The notes under the pieces were generated by a model that made no database searches, was not told the origin of the DNA, and saw only the letters and a program-made list of their open reading frames with translations. A DNA stretch of 64,000 bases, from positions 18,037-82,036 of the forward strand of contig NZ_AUGF01000011.1 of assembly GCF_000426885.1 (NCBI RefSeq). Direction: 5' to 3'. Positions 51,911 to 61,737 of this stretch are shown here, piece after piece. Every line of letters starts with the position of its first letter. The first letter of the stretch is position 1. The DNA is from Moraxella caprae DSM 19149 (GTDB taxonomy: Bacteria > Pseudomonadota > Gammaproteobacteria > Pseudomonadales > Moraxellaceae). Made by a program: the position numbers and the translations under genes.

Positions 51911-52658
51911 AAATTACTTTTGCTTCGTTTTTAAGCTTATCAATCAACTCATCAACGCTACCCACTTTCACACCTGCACTGCGTTCGGCAGGGGCTTTGA
52001 CTTTTAATGTGATCAGTTTAGATGTCATCTCCACGCCAAAATCCGCAGGAGTTTTGGTATCTAGTGGCTTTTTCTTGGCAGCCATGATGTTAGGCAGTTT
52101 TGGAAAACGTGGTTCGTTAAGACGTAAGTCTGTGGTAACGACCGCAGGCAGTGGCAAATTCACGGTTTGCAAACCACCGTCAATCTCACGAGTTACTTTG
52201 ACCGCACCGCCTTCTACCACCACTTCGGACGCAAAAGTACCCTGACCGACACCCATAAGTGCCGCCAGCATTTGCCCTGTTTGGTTGTTGTCGTCATCAA
52301 TGGCTTGCTTGCCGAGTAGGATAAGCTCCGCCCCTTCGGCTTGTGCCACGCCTTTTAGGATTTTGGCGACTTGTAGCGGATATGGTTTGGCGTCTGTCTC
52401 AACCAATACCCCACGGTCAGCACCTAATGCCAATGCCGAACGCAACTGCTCTTGCGATTGGCTGGTGCCGATAGATACAGCGATAATCTCGCTTGCCACG
52501 CCCGCCTCCTTTAAGCGAACCGCTTCTTCAATGGCGATTTCACAAAATGGGTTTACGCTCATCTTGGCGTTGGTCAAGTCCACGCCAGACTCATCTGCTT
52601 TAACACGCACTTTGACGTTGTGGTCAACAACACGCTTGACAGCAACTAATACTTTCAT
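51909..52658 (-). CDS. etfB: Electron-transfer flavoprotein beta subunit EtfB
   Basis: EtfB is the AMP-binding partner of EtfA. The 249-residue protein has [20 protein letters not shown] at the start, [16 protein letters not shown] near 38, [19 protein letters not shown] near 115 and [20 protein letters not shown] near 180, all typical. Length is normal. The stop codon region is shared with the inverted-repeat element above. It is the first gene of etfB-etfA. Confidence 0.97.
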   Translation of the reverse strand: MKVLVAVKRVVDHNVKVRVKADESGVDLTNAKMSVNPFCEIAIEEAVRLKEAGVASEIIAVSIGTSQSQEQLRSALALGADRGVLVETDAKPYPLQVAKILKGVAQAEGAELILLGKQAIDDDNNQTGQMLAALMGVGQGTFASEVVVEGGAVKVTREIDGGLQTVNLPLPAVVTTDLRLNEPRFPKLPNIMAAKKKPLDTKTPADFGVEMTSKLITLKVKAPAERSAGVKVGSVDELIDKLKNEAKVI

Positions 52659-53076
52659 GGTTACTCCGTTTTTTTTGAGTTTTAAAAATTTAATAAAAAT
52701 ATATCACATTTATCAGCTTTATGCCATGCTAGATTGTCTAAAATTTACAAATTTTGGTCAAATACTTAACGTGAATGAGCAGTCATTTTTATTTTTGGGG
52801 TGTTTGGATAATAGAAAATGGCATTCTTTTAAAATCATATACCACAAGGGTAGCACAAGGACAAATTGCAATTTGCTACAGCTTTTCCAACATATAATCC
52901 TTTAACTTCAAAATACACCAATGACAGTAAGGTACGTATTACGCACCCCGCCATGCGACAAATGAATTTTTTTAAAATTTAGCATGGGTGCAAATTGGGG
53001 TTAATTGATTATACATTACTAAAATAACAAAAAAGCACCCAAATTACTTTGAGTGCTTAGCCAATGATATTGGCAA
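52659..53076. other. Gap between etfB and the cold-shock gene
   Basis: This 418 bp gap has the upstream region of etfB, a stretch with AAATTGCAATTTGCTAC near 52863, which looks like a decayed GTAG-foot hairpin, a short palindromic GGTACGTATTACGCACC near 52932, and the csp terminator at 53026-53058. No gene is apparent. Confidence 0.55.
53026..53058 (-). terminator. Intrinsic terminator after the cold-shock gene
   Basis: On the minus strand AAGCACTCAAA and TTTGGGTGCTT form a stem with one G-T pair around GTAA, followed by TTTTTTG. It is about 20 bases past the cold-shock stop. Confidence 0.8.
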
Positions 53077-53289
53077 TTAGATTTTTTCAATCTCTTCGGC
53101 TTGTGGGCCTTTTTTGCCTTCGCCTAGAATGAACGCCACTTTTTGACCTTCGGCTAAGGTTTTAAAACCAGAACCAGCAATGGCACTGTAATGGGCGAAT
53201 ACGTCTTGACCGCCTGCATCTTGGGCGATAAAACCAAAACCTTTGGCTTCATTGAACCATTTAACGGTACCAGTAACTTTGTTTGACAT
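53077..53289 (-). CDS. Cold-shock protein (CspA family)
   Basis: A 70-residue single-domain cold-shock protein with RNP motifs KGFGFIAQD and VFAHYSAI, binding single-stranded nucleic acid. Start [18 protein letters not shown] is standard and ends [11 protein letters not shown]. It is preceded by a ribosome binding site and about 290 bp of non-coding DNA, which may carry a long leader as in other csp genes. The exact paralogue (CspA, C, D or E) cannot be assigned. Confidence 0.96.
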   Translation of the reverse strand: MSNKVTGTVKWFNEAKGFGFIAQDAGGQDVFAHYSAIAGSGFKTLAEGQKVAFILGEGKKGPQAEEIEKI

Positions 53290-53580
53290 GAGAGTTTTCC
53301 TTAAAAATGGGGAAATAATGGCAAAATGCCGTGAAAATATTTATGTTGCCAAAACCGCAAAATAAGTTAAAGATACGACGCTTAAACTCTATATCAAACC
53401 GATAAGTTGCCTTAATGGTTCAGTAATAAATCTAACATACGCCCTGATACCAGCACTCGTCCGCAAGTTATCAAAGTCGTTTTTTCGCACAAGGCGAGCA
53501 AAACACAATCTATGGTACATAAATACCGTACAGCTAGTATAACAAAATTTTTATCAAAAAGGGGATTTATTTTTGTAATT

Positions 53581-54021
53581 TTACAAAAAAGGCAAATCAG
53601 TGTAGGGCAAGGCAAGCATACTCACGCAAAGCACAGCAAAGACGAGGGCAAACGACTGCGAATAGGTGAGATATTTGCTAGGCAGGACGATATCCTTTGG
53701 GTCATCGGGCAGGTCATCGCCGATGAGTTTCGCCCCTTTTATCCAGCTTAGCAGTGAATACACGCCATACACCACAGGCACGCTCATCAGCACCCCGTCA
53801 AATTCCAAAAAGTACAACGCAAGCCCCGACACAATAAGCCATGATGACGTTAAAATACTGATGACGACAAAGGGGGTATTTTGGGGCAATTTGCCACCGT
53901 TACGGGCAACCCATGCCGACTCCACCCAAATCAAAATGGCAATGACAAGACTTGCCAAAATGTATAAAATGGCAAAATCGGACAAACTGTTTAAAAAATG
54001 GTGAATATTATAAGCTATCAT
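53581..54021 (-). CDS. Hypothetical four-helix membrane protein
   Basis: A 146-residue protein with hydrophobic segments around residues 15-35, 50-68, 75-95 and 120-140, and a charged loop KLIGDDLPDDPKDIVLP in the last third. The start used is ATG at 54021 (MIAYNIHHFLN); the frame runs open to 54090 but would add 23 residues without a ribosome binding site. I do not recognise a family. Downstream of ilvC, separated by its terminator, it is probably a separate unit. Confidence 0.6.
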   Translation of the reverse strand: MIAYNIHHFLNSLSDFAILYILASLVIAILIWVESAWVARNGGKLPQNTPFVVISILTSSWLIVSGLALYFLEFDGVLMSVPVVYGVYSLLSWIKGAKLIGDDLPDDPKDIVLPSKYLTYSQSFALVFAVLCVSMLALPYTDLPFL

Positions 54022-54080
54022 CAAAAAATAAATCTGCACAAATGTGCTATTATACGCTGATTGGGGCGTACTGACAAGGC

Positions 54081-54107
54081 AAAAAAACAACCGCCCATAA
54101 GGACGGT
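54081..54107 (-). terminator. Intrinsic terminator after ilvC
   Basis: On the minus strand ACCGTCC and GGGCGGT form a stem (one G-T) around TTAT, followed by TGTTTTTTT. It lies 28 bases after the ilvC stop. Confidence 0.8.
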
Positions 54108-54134
54108 CATTTTTATTTAAAAAGAAAATCTAAA

Positions 54135-55250
<1,116 letters not shown>

Positions 55251-55279
55251 TTAATGGTTTGGGTGATCATTATATGTCT

Positions 55280-55759
55280 TTACTCACACTCATCATCTTC
55301 CCACCACTCATATACCGCATCCAAAGGCAATCCCAATTCTAATGCCTTTTGATATACTGAAATTGGCTTATAAACATAAAAAACCATTTGGTCAACTTGG
55401 GGCAAGATATAAAACGCCTTATCCACTCCTTGACTTGCCAAAAAGCGATTGGCATCATCAAATAATGCTTCTGGTGTTTCGTAAGCATCTTTAAAGGCAT
55501 TCATAAATGCCTGTTTATCAACATCGCCAACCGCTAGGTTGTACATATTATTCAATATCTTATAAGGGTCGTACAAATTTTCTGAATCAAAACACTCTTC
55601 GGTCAATAGTAGTACACCTGATTCGCCATTTGGGTCGGCAAGATTTTCTAAAACATATTGACGCAAATCATTAACATTGGTATGTACACAACCATCACAA
55701 TTAAGATTATCCAACCAACCACTCTCTATTAGGATTTGATGCATTGTGGCATTGTTCAT
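55280..55759 (-). CDS. Acidic hypothetical protein inside the ilv cluster
   Basis: A 159-residue acidic protein with no signal peptide or transmembrane helix. It contains CDGCVHTNV, LTEECFDSENLYDPYKILNNM and a C-terminal LGLPLDAVYEWWEDDECE. The high content of Asp, Glu and aromatic residues and its small size are like many contact-dependent or polymorphic-toxin immunity proteins, but I recognise no family, so this is only a resemblance. It lies between the PIN-domain toxin pair and ilvC on the same strand, with 49 and 122 bases of spacing, and so is probably co-transcribed with both. Confidence 0.65.
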   Translation of the reverse strand: MNNATMHQILIESGWLDNLNCDGCVHTNVNDLRQYVLENLADPNGESGVLLLTEECFDSENLYDPYKILNNMYNLAVGDVDKQAFMNAFKDAYETPEALFDDANRFLASQGVDKAFYILPQVDQMVFYVYKPISVYQKALELGLPLDAVYEWWEDDECE

Positions 55760-55808
55760 AAAATACTCCTTAAAATAATACCCATAAAACTAAGGGGCGT
55801 GGGTTGAA

Positions 55809-56192
55809 TTAAATTTCACCATTTACTCTTTTTAGATAATTATTCACTTTTTTATCAAAAGAATAAATGGTATCATTATCAATAATATGATAAGCAAGCA
55901 ATAAACAATCCATAAAATCCAATGAAGTTTCTTTAAAAATAGTCAAGGCTTTTATGGTAACTTGAGTATTCTCACTTTCAATAATACTTTTTTCAAATAA
56001 AATTGACAATTTGTCAGCGATTAACACACGGTCAATTTTATACATACTTTGCAAAACGTGTATTGCTTCATAGGTTACTGCATTTAGGCAAATCGCCCTA
56101 TGATTGTCAATAATATCTTTGGCTTTTTGACTTAATGTTTCGTGGTCTTGCAATAAAAACCTAAGCACAATATTTGTATCAATCAATACCAT
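55809..56192 (-). CDS. PIN-domain nuclease toxin (VapC-like)
   Basis: The 127-residue product has the PIN fold acidic residues: LIDTNIVLRFLL at the start, a mid-protein NAVTYEAIHVLQ, and SLDFMDCLLLAYHI with TIYSFDKKVNNYLK near the C-terminus, which supply four metal-binding acidic side chains. VapC-type toxins cut specific tRNAs or rRNA. It overlaps the upstream antitoxin gene by 14 bases, typical of vapBC modules. It sits inside the ilvI-ilvH-ilvC cluster. Confidence 0.88.
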   Translation of the reverse strand: MVLIDTNIVLRFLLQDHETLSQKAKDIIDNHRAICLNAVTYEAIHVLQSMYKIDRVLIADKLSILFEKSIIESENTQVTIKALTIFKETSLDFMDCLLLAYHIIDNDTIYSFDKKVNNYLKRVNGEI

Positions 56193-56445
56193 ATTTTGCC
56201 TTAATTGCCATTTCTACCGCTTGGTCTTCTAGGGGAATTAACTCAGGATTGGCAAATTCAGCAAGTCCGCCTGCATAATCGGATTTTTTTACAGGTGTTT
56301 TAACTGCTTTATTGGCTTTAAAACTTTGCAAAAATTCTTCAAATACCGCTTGGGGTTTTGTGTTATTTTTTTGACAAAAATCCAATAGCCAATACGCATC
56401 TTGCCCTGTTACTTTAAAATCCAAACTTAGGTCTTGGGTTATCAT
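56179..56445 (-). CDS. Antitoxin partner of the PIN-domain toxin
   Basis: An 88-residue protein preceding the toxin and overlapping it by 14 bases. It starts MITQDLSLDFKVTGQDAYWL, continues with a Lys-rich linker (KANKAVKTPVKKSDYAGGL) and ends with the short helical EDQAVEMAIKAKYGID, the kind of C-terminal segment that blocks PIN toxins. The DNA-binding family of the N-terminus is not clear. The overlap and gene order (antitoxin first) support a vapBC-type pair. Confidence 0.78.
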   Translation of the reverse strand: MITQDLSLDFKVTGQDAYWLLDFCQKNNTKPQAVFEEFLQSFKANKAVKTPVKKSDYAGGLAEFANPELIPLEDQAVEMAIKAKYGID

Positions 56446-56490
56446 TTTTTACCCCTTAAAAATTAGGCTTGGGTTTAATGGCTAACACAA

Positions 56491-57003
56491 TCACAAAGAA
56501 AGCGTCCGCTCCCCCCGTGCAATACCAATCACGCCAGAGCGTACCACTTCTAGGATTTTATCTCGTCCGATGACTTCAATAAAGCCATCTAACTTGCCTG
56601 CGTCCCCTGTGATAAGAATGGTGTAAAGGTTTGCCGATACGTCCACGATTTGGGCTCGGAATATGTCTGCCGTGCGGTACACTTCTTCACGGTATGCCCC
56701 TGTCGCTCGTACTTTGATGAGCATAAGCTCACGCTCAATCTGACTACCGCCAGAGACTTCGGACAGATTTTGGACTTTGACCACTTCAATGAGTTTATGA
56801 AGTTGTTTGGTAATCTGCTCAATCTTATCGGCGGTCGTAATCGTGGTCAGGGTAAGCCGTGATAACGTGGGGTCTTCGGTAGCGGCGACGTTTAGCGTAT
56901 CAATGTTATAGCCACGCTGACTAAACAGCCCCACCACACGAGACAGTGAGCCTGCTTCGTTTTCCATAAGTACCGAAATCAAGTGTTTTTGTAACTGTGC
57001 CAT
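56491..57003 (-). CDS. ilvH: Acetolactate synthase small (regulatory) subunit IlvH
   Basis: The regulatory subunit of acetohydroxyacid synthase, which binds valine and controls the large subunit. The 170-residue protein opens [20 protein letters not shown] with an ACT domain (VGLFSQRGYNIDTLNVAATEDP), then a second domain with ELMLIKVRATGAYREEVYR and FIEVIGRDKILEVVRSGVIG. The start at 57003 overlaps the ilvI stop by one base (TAATG), so translation is coupled. The longer frame to 57030 is within ilvI. Confidence 0.97.
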   Translation of the reverse strand: MAQLQKHLISVLMENEAGSLSRVVGLFSQRGYNIDTLNVAATEDPTLSRLTLTTITTADKIEQITKQLHKLIEVVKVQNLSEVSGGSQIERELMLIKVRATGAYREEVYRTADIFRAQIVDVSANLYTILITGDAGKLDGFIEVIGRDKILEVVRSGVIGIARGERTLSL

Positions 57004-58835
57004 TAGGTACGCTCCCCTTTTGATAACCACATATCACGCATGGACTGCCCTGCCACTTGCATGGGATAGACATGCTCACTTCTGTCCACATACACATCAA
57101 TAAATACCAAACCGTCCATTTCTAGGGCTTCTTTTAGCTCTTGTTCCATAGTAGCAGGACTCGTAATTTTTACGCCTTTATGCCCATAACTTTCGGCAAG
57201 TTTGACAAAATCAGGCAACGATTTCATATAACTTTGGGCGTGGCGACCTTCGTACAGCATGTCTTGCCATTGTTTTACCATGCCAAGCTGGGCGTTGTTT
57301 AAATTTAAAATCTTAACAGGCAAATTATACTGCAAGCATGTTGATAGCTCTTGGATATTCATCTGAATGGAGCCTTCGCCCGTGATACAGACGACCGTTT
57401 TTTCGGGGCAAGCCAATTTTGCCGCCATGGCATAAGGCAAGCCCACACCCATAGTACCAAGTCCGCCAGAGTTTAGCCATTGACGTGGCTCGTCATATTT
57501 ATAATAAAGGGCTGCGAACATTTGGTGCTGACCGACATCGGAGGTGATAATCGCCTTACCGTCCGTGAGTTTACACAGCGTTTCAACAACACGTTGAGGC
57601 ATGATCGCATGAACATCGGCGTCCGTGTCATCGCCATAACGCAGACCATGACGTTTACGCCATTCGCCTATTTGCGTCCACCAGTCGGCAAGGACGTGCT
57701 CATCTAGGCGTTTATCACTCGACTTGATAAGCGCAACCATTTCGGTCAAGACAGGCTTGACATCGCCCACAATAGGGATATGAGCGTTAATGGTTTTTGA
57801 GATTGACGTTGGGTCAATGTCAATGTGGATAATGGTGGCGTTTGGGCAGAATTTTTTGACGTTGTTGGTAACACGGTCATCAAACCTTGCTCCCACCGCT
57901 AGGATAACGTCCGCATGGTGCATGGTCATGTTGGCTTCATAAGTGCCATGCATACCGAGCATACCGACAAACTGCTCGCTCGTGGCAGGATATGCCCCCA
58001 GCCCCATGAGCGTGTTGGTAACAGGCAGATTTAACAAATTGGCAAGTTCACGAAGCTCATCAGACGCACCACCTTGTACCACGCCACCGCCAGAGTAGAG
58101 TACAGGGCGTTTGGCAGACAGTAGCACGTCTAGGGCTTTTTTGATTTGACCGCTATGTCCTTTTGATGTTGGCTGATAAGAGCGAATATGAATCTCGCTT
58201 GGCATGACATAGTCAAATTTATCGGCAGGGTTCGTCATGTCCTTTGGAATGTCCACCACCACAGGGCCGGGTCTGCCTGAGCTTGCGATAAAAAAGGCTT
58301 TTTTGATAATCGTGGGAATCTCGGCAGGATTACGCACGACAAAGCTGTGCTTGACCACAGGGCGAGACACGCCAATCATGTCGCATTCTTGAAAGGCATC
58401 ATCACCAATCAGCGTGCTTGGCACTTGCCCTGCCAATACCACCATAGGAATGGAGTCCATGAACGCTGTGGCAATGGCAGTTACGGTGTTGGTAACGCCC
58501 GGCCCTGACGTGGCTAGCACCACGCCTGTACGTCCTGTAACACGGCTATAAGCGTCCGCCATGTGCCCTGCCGCTTGCTCGTGGCGAACTAGGATATGCT
58601 CAATCTTGTCTTGCTTAAATAGAGCATCATAGATATGTAGCACCGCCCCACCAGGGTAGCCAAAGATATGGGTTACGCCTTCATCAACTAAGGCTTGCAC
58701 AAGCAGTTCCGCCCCACTCATGGCAACGGTTTCGCCACGGGCAAGTTTGGCTTGATTTTCATGGAAATGTTTGGCAGCGTCTGCCGTCTGAGTATGCCCC
58801 GTCATGTTGGGGGCTTGGGTGGTTTGCTCTGTCAT
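57003..58835 (-). CDS. ilvI: Acetolactate synthase large subunit IlvI (biosynthetic)
   Basis: The catalytic subunit of acetohydroxyacid synthase (thiamine diphosphate, FAD, Mg), the first committed step of branched-chain amino acid synthesis. The 610-residue protein has the ThDP-contact glutamate in [18 protein letters not shown] near 85, [20 protein letters not shown] near 130, and the ThDP-binding [18 protein letters not shown] near 470. The start used is ATG at 58835 with AAAAGGATTG upstream; the 30-residue N-terminal segment before [13 protein letters not shown] is longer than in E. coli IlvI. It leads the ilvIH pair. Confidence 0.97.
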   Translation of the reverse strand: MTEQTTQAPNMTGHTQTADAAKHFHENQAKLARGETVAMSGAELLVQALVDEGVTHIFGYPGGAVLHIYDALFKQDKIEHILVRHEQAAGHMADAYSRVTGRTGVVLATSGPGVTNTVTAIATAFMDSIPMVVLAGQVPSTLIGDDAFQECDMIGVSRPVVKHSFVVRNPAEIPTIIKKAFFIASSGRPGPVVVDIPKDMTNPADKFDYVMPSEIHIRSYQPTSKGHSGQIKKALDVLLSAKRPVLYSGGGVVQGGASDELRELANLLNLPVTNTLMGLGAYPATSEQFVGMLGMHGTYEANMTMHHADVILAVGARFDDRVTNNVKKFCPNATIIHIDIDPTSISKTINAHIPIVGDVKPVLTEMVALIKSSDKRLDEHVLADWWTQIGEWRKRHGLRYGDDTDADVHAIMPQRVVETLCKLTDGKAIITSDVGQHQMFAALYYKYDEPRQWLNSGGLGTMGVGLPYAMAAKLACPEKTVVCITGEGSIQMNIQELSTCLQYNLPVKILNLNNAQLGMVKQWQDMLYEGRHAQSYMKSLPDFVKLAESYGHKGVKITSPATMEQELKEALEMDGLVFIDVYVDRSEHVYPMQVAGQSMRDMWLSKGERT

Positions 58836-58945
58836 ATCAATCCTTTTCCCAAATGGGGTGAAACAAAACAACTTACCAAAGACGTGGTACAAGGACTGAC
58901 AAAAAGATGAAAATGTCGTCTTGCAGACCGGTAAGTCTTGGGCAA

Positions 58946-58993
58946 TGTTAAGTCGGTATGAATAAACGGTAATTTATTCGCTTGGGCTTAACA
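58946..58993 (-). promoter_or_regulatory. Nested stem-loop in the ilvI leader
   Basis: Outer arms TGTTAAG and CTTAACA enclose the inner stem-loop GAATAAA-TTACCG-TTTATTC on the minus strand. It lies within the transcribed leader, about 115-160 bases before the ilvI start, and is a candidate control structure, although no role is shown. Confidence 0.4.
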
Positions 58994-59093
58994 AACGTCT
59001 TTTTTGGATATAAAAAAACGCTGACTTATATAACTAATTTTTATAAGTTAAAAAACTTTTGACAAATTTAGTTATTAAAACTAAGATTTTGCT

Positions 59094-59122
59094 ATCTTAC
59101 CCTAAAATTTCGCTTTTGCCAA
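59094..59122 (-). promoter_or_regulatory. Probable ilvIH promoter
   Basis: On the minus strand TTGGCA (59122-59117) and TAAGAT (59099-59094) are spaced by 17 bases. Transcription would start near 59087, giving a 250-base leader. A weak hairpin with a T7 run downstream (59024-59048) could act as an early terminator. Confidence 0.5.
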
Positions 59123-59303
59123 TACTTTTTTAAACATTATTGTTAATTTTTTCAAATCACGCCAAATTTTGCCAAAAAGCGACAAATACCGCATTTATTT
59201 ACCTAATCGGTCTTGATTTTATCGTGGTTTTGTTGCAATATTAGCATTATTTTTTGCCGACTATGGAGATGTGTTTGACATCATCCAACATTAAGGACTT
59301 TTC

Positions 59304-59768
59304 ATGAAAATTCATACTTTAACCGCCCTACTTAGTATTGTCGCTTTTGGTATTACCGCCAACGCCAACACCACCAAGATTTACAAAAGCGTGGGTAAAC
59401 ATGGCGAAGTACGCTATAGCCAAATGCAACCCAAAGACACCCAAAACTTTCAAATATTAGAGATGCGTAGCGATGGACGCACCGCTGATGCAGGACAACT
59501 GGCACAACAGCCTGCCACGCCCGCCCCTGCTCCAACGCCAGAAGCTCAGCGTATTGCCGACTTAGAACAGCAAAATAAAGCTCTACAAAACCAAGAACTT
59601 GCCAACCGCTGTCAATCACTGCGTGCTAACTTTGCCAACCTAACCATTGGTGGGCGTATCTTTGAAACCAACGCCAATGGCGAGCGAGTTTATTTAAATG
59701 ACCAAGAGATTAGCTCAAAACGTCAGCAGCACCAACAATTGATTGACCAATACTGTCAAGGCGTCTAA
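59304..59768 (+). CDS. Secreted DUF4124-like protein
   Basis: A 154-residue protein with a signal peptide (MKIHTLTALLSIVAFGITANA-N), then KIYKSVGKHGEVRYSQMQP, the short beta-rich DUF4124 domain common in proteobacterial periplasmic proteins, a Pro/Ala-rich linker and a helical C-terminal half with two cysteines (CQSL and the final QYCQGV). The role of the domain is unknown. A strong terminator follows. AAGGAC lies before the start. Confidence 0.8.
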   Translation: MKIHTLTALLSIVAFGITANANTTKIYKSVGKHGEVRYSQMQPKDTQNFQILEMRSDGRTADAGQLAQQPATPAPAPTPEAQRIADLEQQNKALQNQELANRCQSLRANFANLTIGGRIFETNANGERVYLNDQEISSKRQQHQQLIDQYCQGV

Positions 59769-59788
59769 CTTTTCAGTCACCCCATATT

Positions 59789-59824
59789 AAACCCTACCAC
59801 CATCAAGTTGTAGGGTTTATTTTT
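59789..59824. terminator. Terminator shared by the DUF4124 gene and rpoN
   Basis: AAACCCTAC and GTAGGGTTT are perfect 9 bp arms around CACCATCAAGTT-like loop sequence, followed by TATTTTTT. It serves the plus-strand gene and, by its left-side As, the convergent rpoN. Confidence 0.8.
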
Positions 59825-59827
59825 TAC

Positions 59828-61429
59828 TTAAATTTTTTGCTTACGCAATGTTGATGGCAAAATCCCCATCGCTTCACGGTACTTAGTCACGGTTCGCCGT
59901 GAAATACTCACGCCCTGCCCTTCTAACACGCCAGTAATATAAGCATCTGACAGGGGCTTTTTGGGGTCTTCATTTTGAATCATGCTTTGAATTTGGGCAG
60001 AGATGGCGATTGATGACACCTCGCCATCTTCACTATCCACACCAGATGAGAAAAAGTATTTTAATGGGTATAAACCCTGCGGGGTAAACATGGTCTTATT
60101 GGTGGTCAGTCGTGAGACGGTAGACTCATGCAGTCCAATCTCATCGGCGACATTTTTTAGGGTCAAAGGAATCATCGCTTCCACGCCCCGCTCCAAAAAT
60201 CCCTGCTGACGGCGAACGATACAACTTGCCACTTTAAGTAAGTTTTGGTTGCGTTCATCGATACTGCGAATGAACAGACGAGCATCATTTAGTTTATCTT
60301 TAAGATAAACATTATCATCGCCATCATCACCTTTTTTGATGAGACTGGCGTATTCTTGATTGATTTGTAAATTGGGGATAATGTCTTGGTTTAGCACCAC
60401 TCGCCATGCGTCGGTATCGGTGAGATTAACCAAAGATTTTTTGGCATATCTGCCTTTGGTCTCTTCTAAGGCGATGACTAAAATATCAGGAATATCAATA
60501 CTTTGGTCAATACTACCTTCATTTTTATAAAACTCAGAAGCAGGCTCGGGATTAAGACTGCGGATAATCGCCATCGCCCCTTTTATCTCGGCAGAACTTA
60601 GGTCGGTATCCTGCATGAGCGCCTTGATGTTGTTCGTCTCCAAATGAGTGGTTGCCCCAAGCACCATATAAGCTTCATCGGCAAAAGGCAAATCAGGGTC
60701 ATCTTTGGTCAGCTCGTCAAGTTGCAATCTTAGGCACTCAGGCAGATTTCTCGCCCCCACGCCCGTTGGCGAACACGCCTGAATGCGTTGTAATACCGAA
60801 ACAATCTCAGGTGGGCTAATCATCTCTTCCCACTGATAAAAGCTGGCAAGGGTCGCCAAGTTCTGATACAGCTCATCCACGCCCAGACGGATGTAGCCCA
60901 TCTCATCCATGGCATCCAGCAAATAATCCAAAATCAACGACTCTTTGGCGTTCATGGGGCTAAAATTCATCTGAAAACGTACGTGTTCTTGAATGCTAGT
61001 ATGAGTCGCCCCCAAAAACTCATGCTCATCATCATGCCTGCCCGATGCACCAAAGTCGCCATCATACTCAAAATCAGGGGTATAGACATTATCCCAGTCG
61101 CTGTCCATCGCCCCATCATCCAGCCCCGATTCAGTCAGTTTGTCATAACTGTCACTCTCAAAGGGCTCATCAAAACCATCTGAGTCTTGACTGTCATTTT
61201 TTTGCCAATTATTATCCGTCCAGTCATCCAAACTTAGCTCATCACGGTCAAATTCTACCTCAAAACTCTCATCAACCCGTTCAAGCAAAGGATTGCTGTC
61301 CAGCTTCATCTGCACTTCTTGCTCTAATTCAAGGTGCGACAAAGCCAGCAGACGAATCGCCTGTTGCATTTGTGGGGTGAGTTTTTGGGATTGGTTTAAG
61401 CCAACGCCCAAGCCAAATGAGAGACTCAT
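59828..61429 (-). CDS. rpoN: RNA polymerase sigma-54 factor RpoN
   Basis: Sigma-54 directs RNA polymerase to -24/-12 promoters that need enhancer-binding ATPases. The 533-residue protein has the glutamine-rich region I (LGVGLNQSQKLTPQMQQAIRLLALSHLEL), an acidic region II (50-130), core-binding region and the C-terminal HTH and RpoN box SRRTVTKYREAMGI near 510. Length fits. Usual downstream partners (hpf, ptsN) are absent, so the classic rpoN cluster is broken here. Confidence 0.97.
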   Translation of the reverse strand: MSLSFGLGVGLNQSQKLTPQMQQAIRLLALSHLELEQEVQMKLDSNPLLERVDESFEVEFDRDELSLDDWTDNNWQKNDSQDSDGFDEPFESDSYDKLTESGLDDGAMDSDWDNVYTPDFEYDGDFGASGRHDDEHEFLGATHTSIQEHVRFQMNFSPMNAKESLILDYLLDAMDEMGYIRLGVDELYQNLATLASFYQWEEMISPPEIVSVLQRIQACSPTGVGARNLPECLRLQLDELTKDDPDLPFADEAYMVLGATTHLETNNIKALMQDTDLSSAEIKGAMAIIRSLNPEPASEFYKNEGSIDQSIDIPDILVIALEETKGRYAKKSLVNLTDTDAWRVVLNQDIIPNLQINQEYASLIKKGDDGDDNVYLKDKLNDARLFIRSIDERNQNLLKVASCIVRRQQGFLERGVEAMIPLTLKNVADEIGLHESTVSRLTTNKTMFTPQGLYPLKYFFSSGVDSEDGEVSSIAISAQIQSMIQNEDPKKPLSDAYITGVLEGQGVSISRRTVTKYREAMGILPSTLRKQKI

Positions 61430-61676
61430 GGGTGTACTACTGTCCTACTTGTTAACATCTACCAATTTAAAATATCTACCAACTTTTAAATTTTACAACA
61501 TTTTGGCATAATTTTTGCATAGATTTTGCCAAAAGGCGTAAATTTTACGACATAACACCCCAATAACGCCCATTATTGTTATTTTATAACTCATTCTCCT
61601 GCCTAAAATCCCATCACAATCCCATCCATCATAAACATTACACCAACCATCAAGTTACCCCAAATTTTTCCAAAAG

Positions 61677-61705
61677 TTGCCTAGCTTGATAAATGGCTTT
61701 ATAAT
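61677..61705 (+). promoter_or_regulatory. Probable promoter of the nitrilase-family gene
   Basis: TTGCCT at 61677-61682 and TATAAT at 61700-61705 are spaced by 17 bases, 33 bases before the start codon. The -10 box is the exact consensus. Confidence 0.65.
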
Positions 61706-61737
61706 AAATTCAAAGTTATTTGCCAGTAAGGACAACC

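Larger units (their letters stand above)
58836..59303. other. Gap between ilvI and the DUF4124 gene, with ilv leader
   Basis: This 468 bp AT-rich gap holds a minus-strand promoter (59094-59122) and a leader of about 250 bases before ilvI with stem-loops (58946-58993 and 59024-59048), plus the upstream region of the plus-strand DUF4124 gene. I found no leader peptide with an ATG in the ilv leader. Confidence 0.6.

Noticed and set aside
58836..59090. Branched-chain leader peptide attenuator
   Set aside because: No ATG or credible start is present in the leader on the minus strand, and no Ile/Leu/Val-rich peptide can be read.
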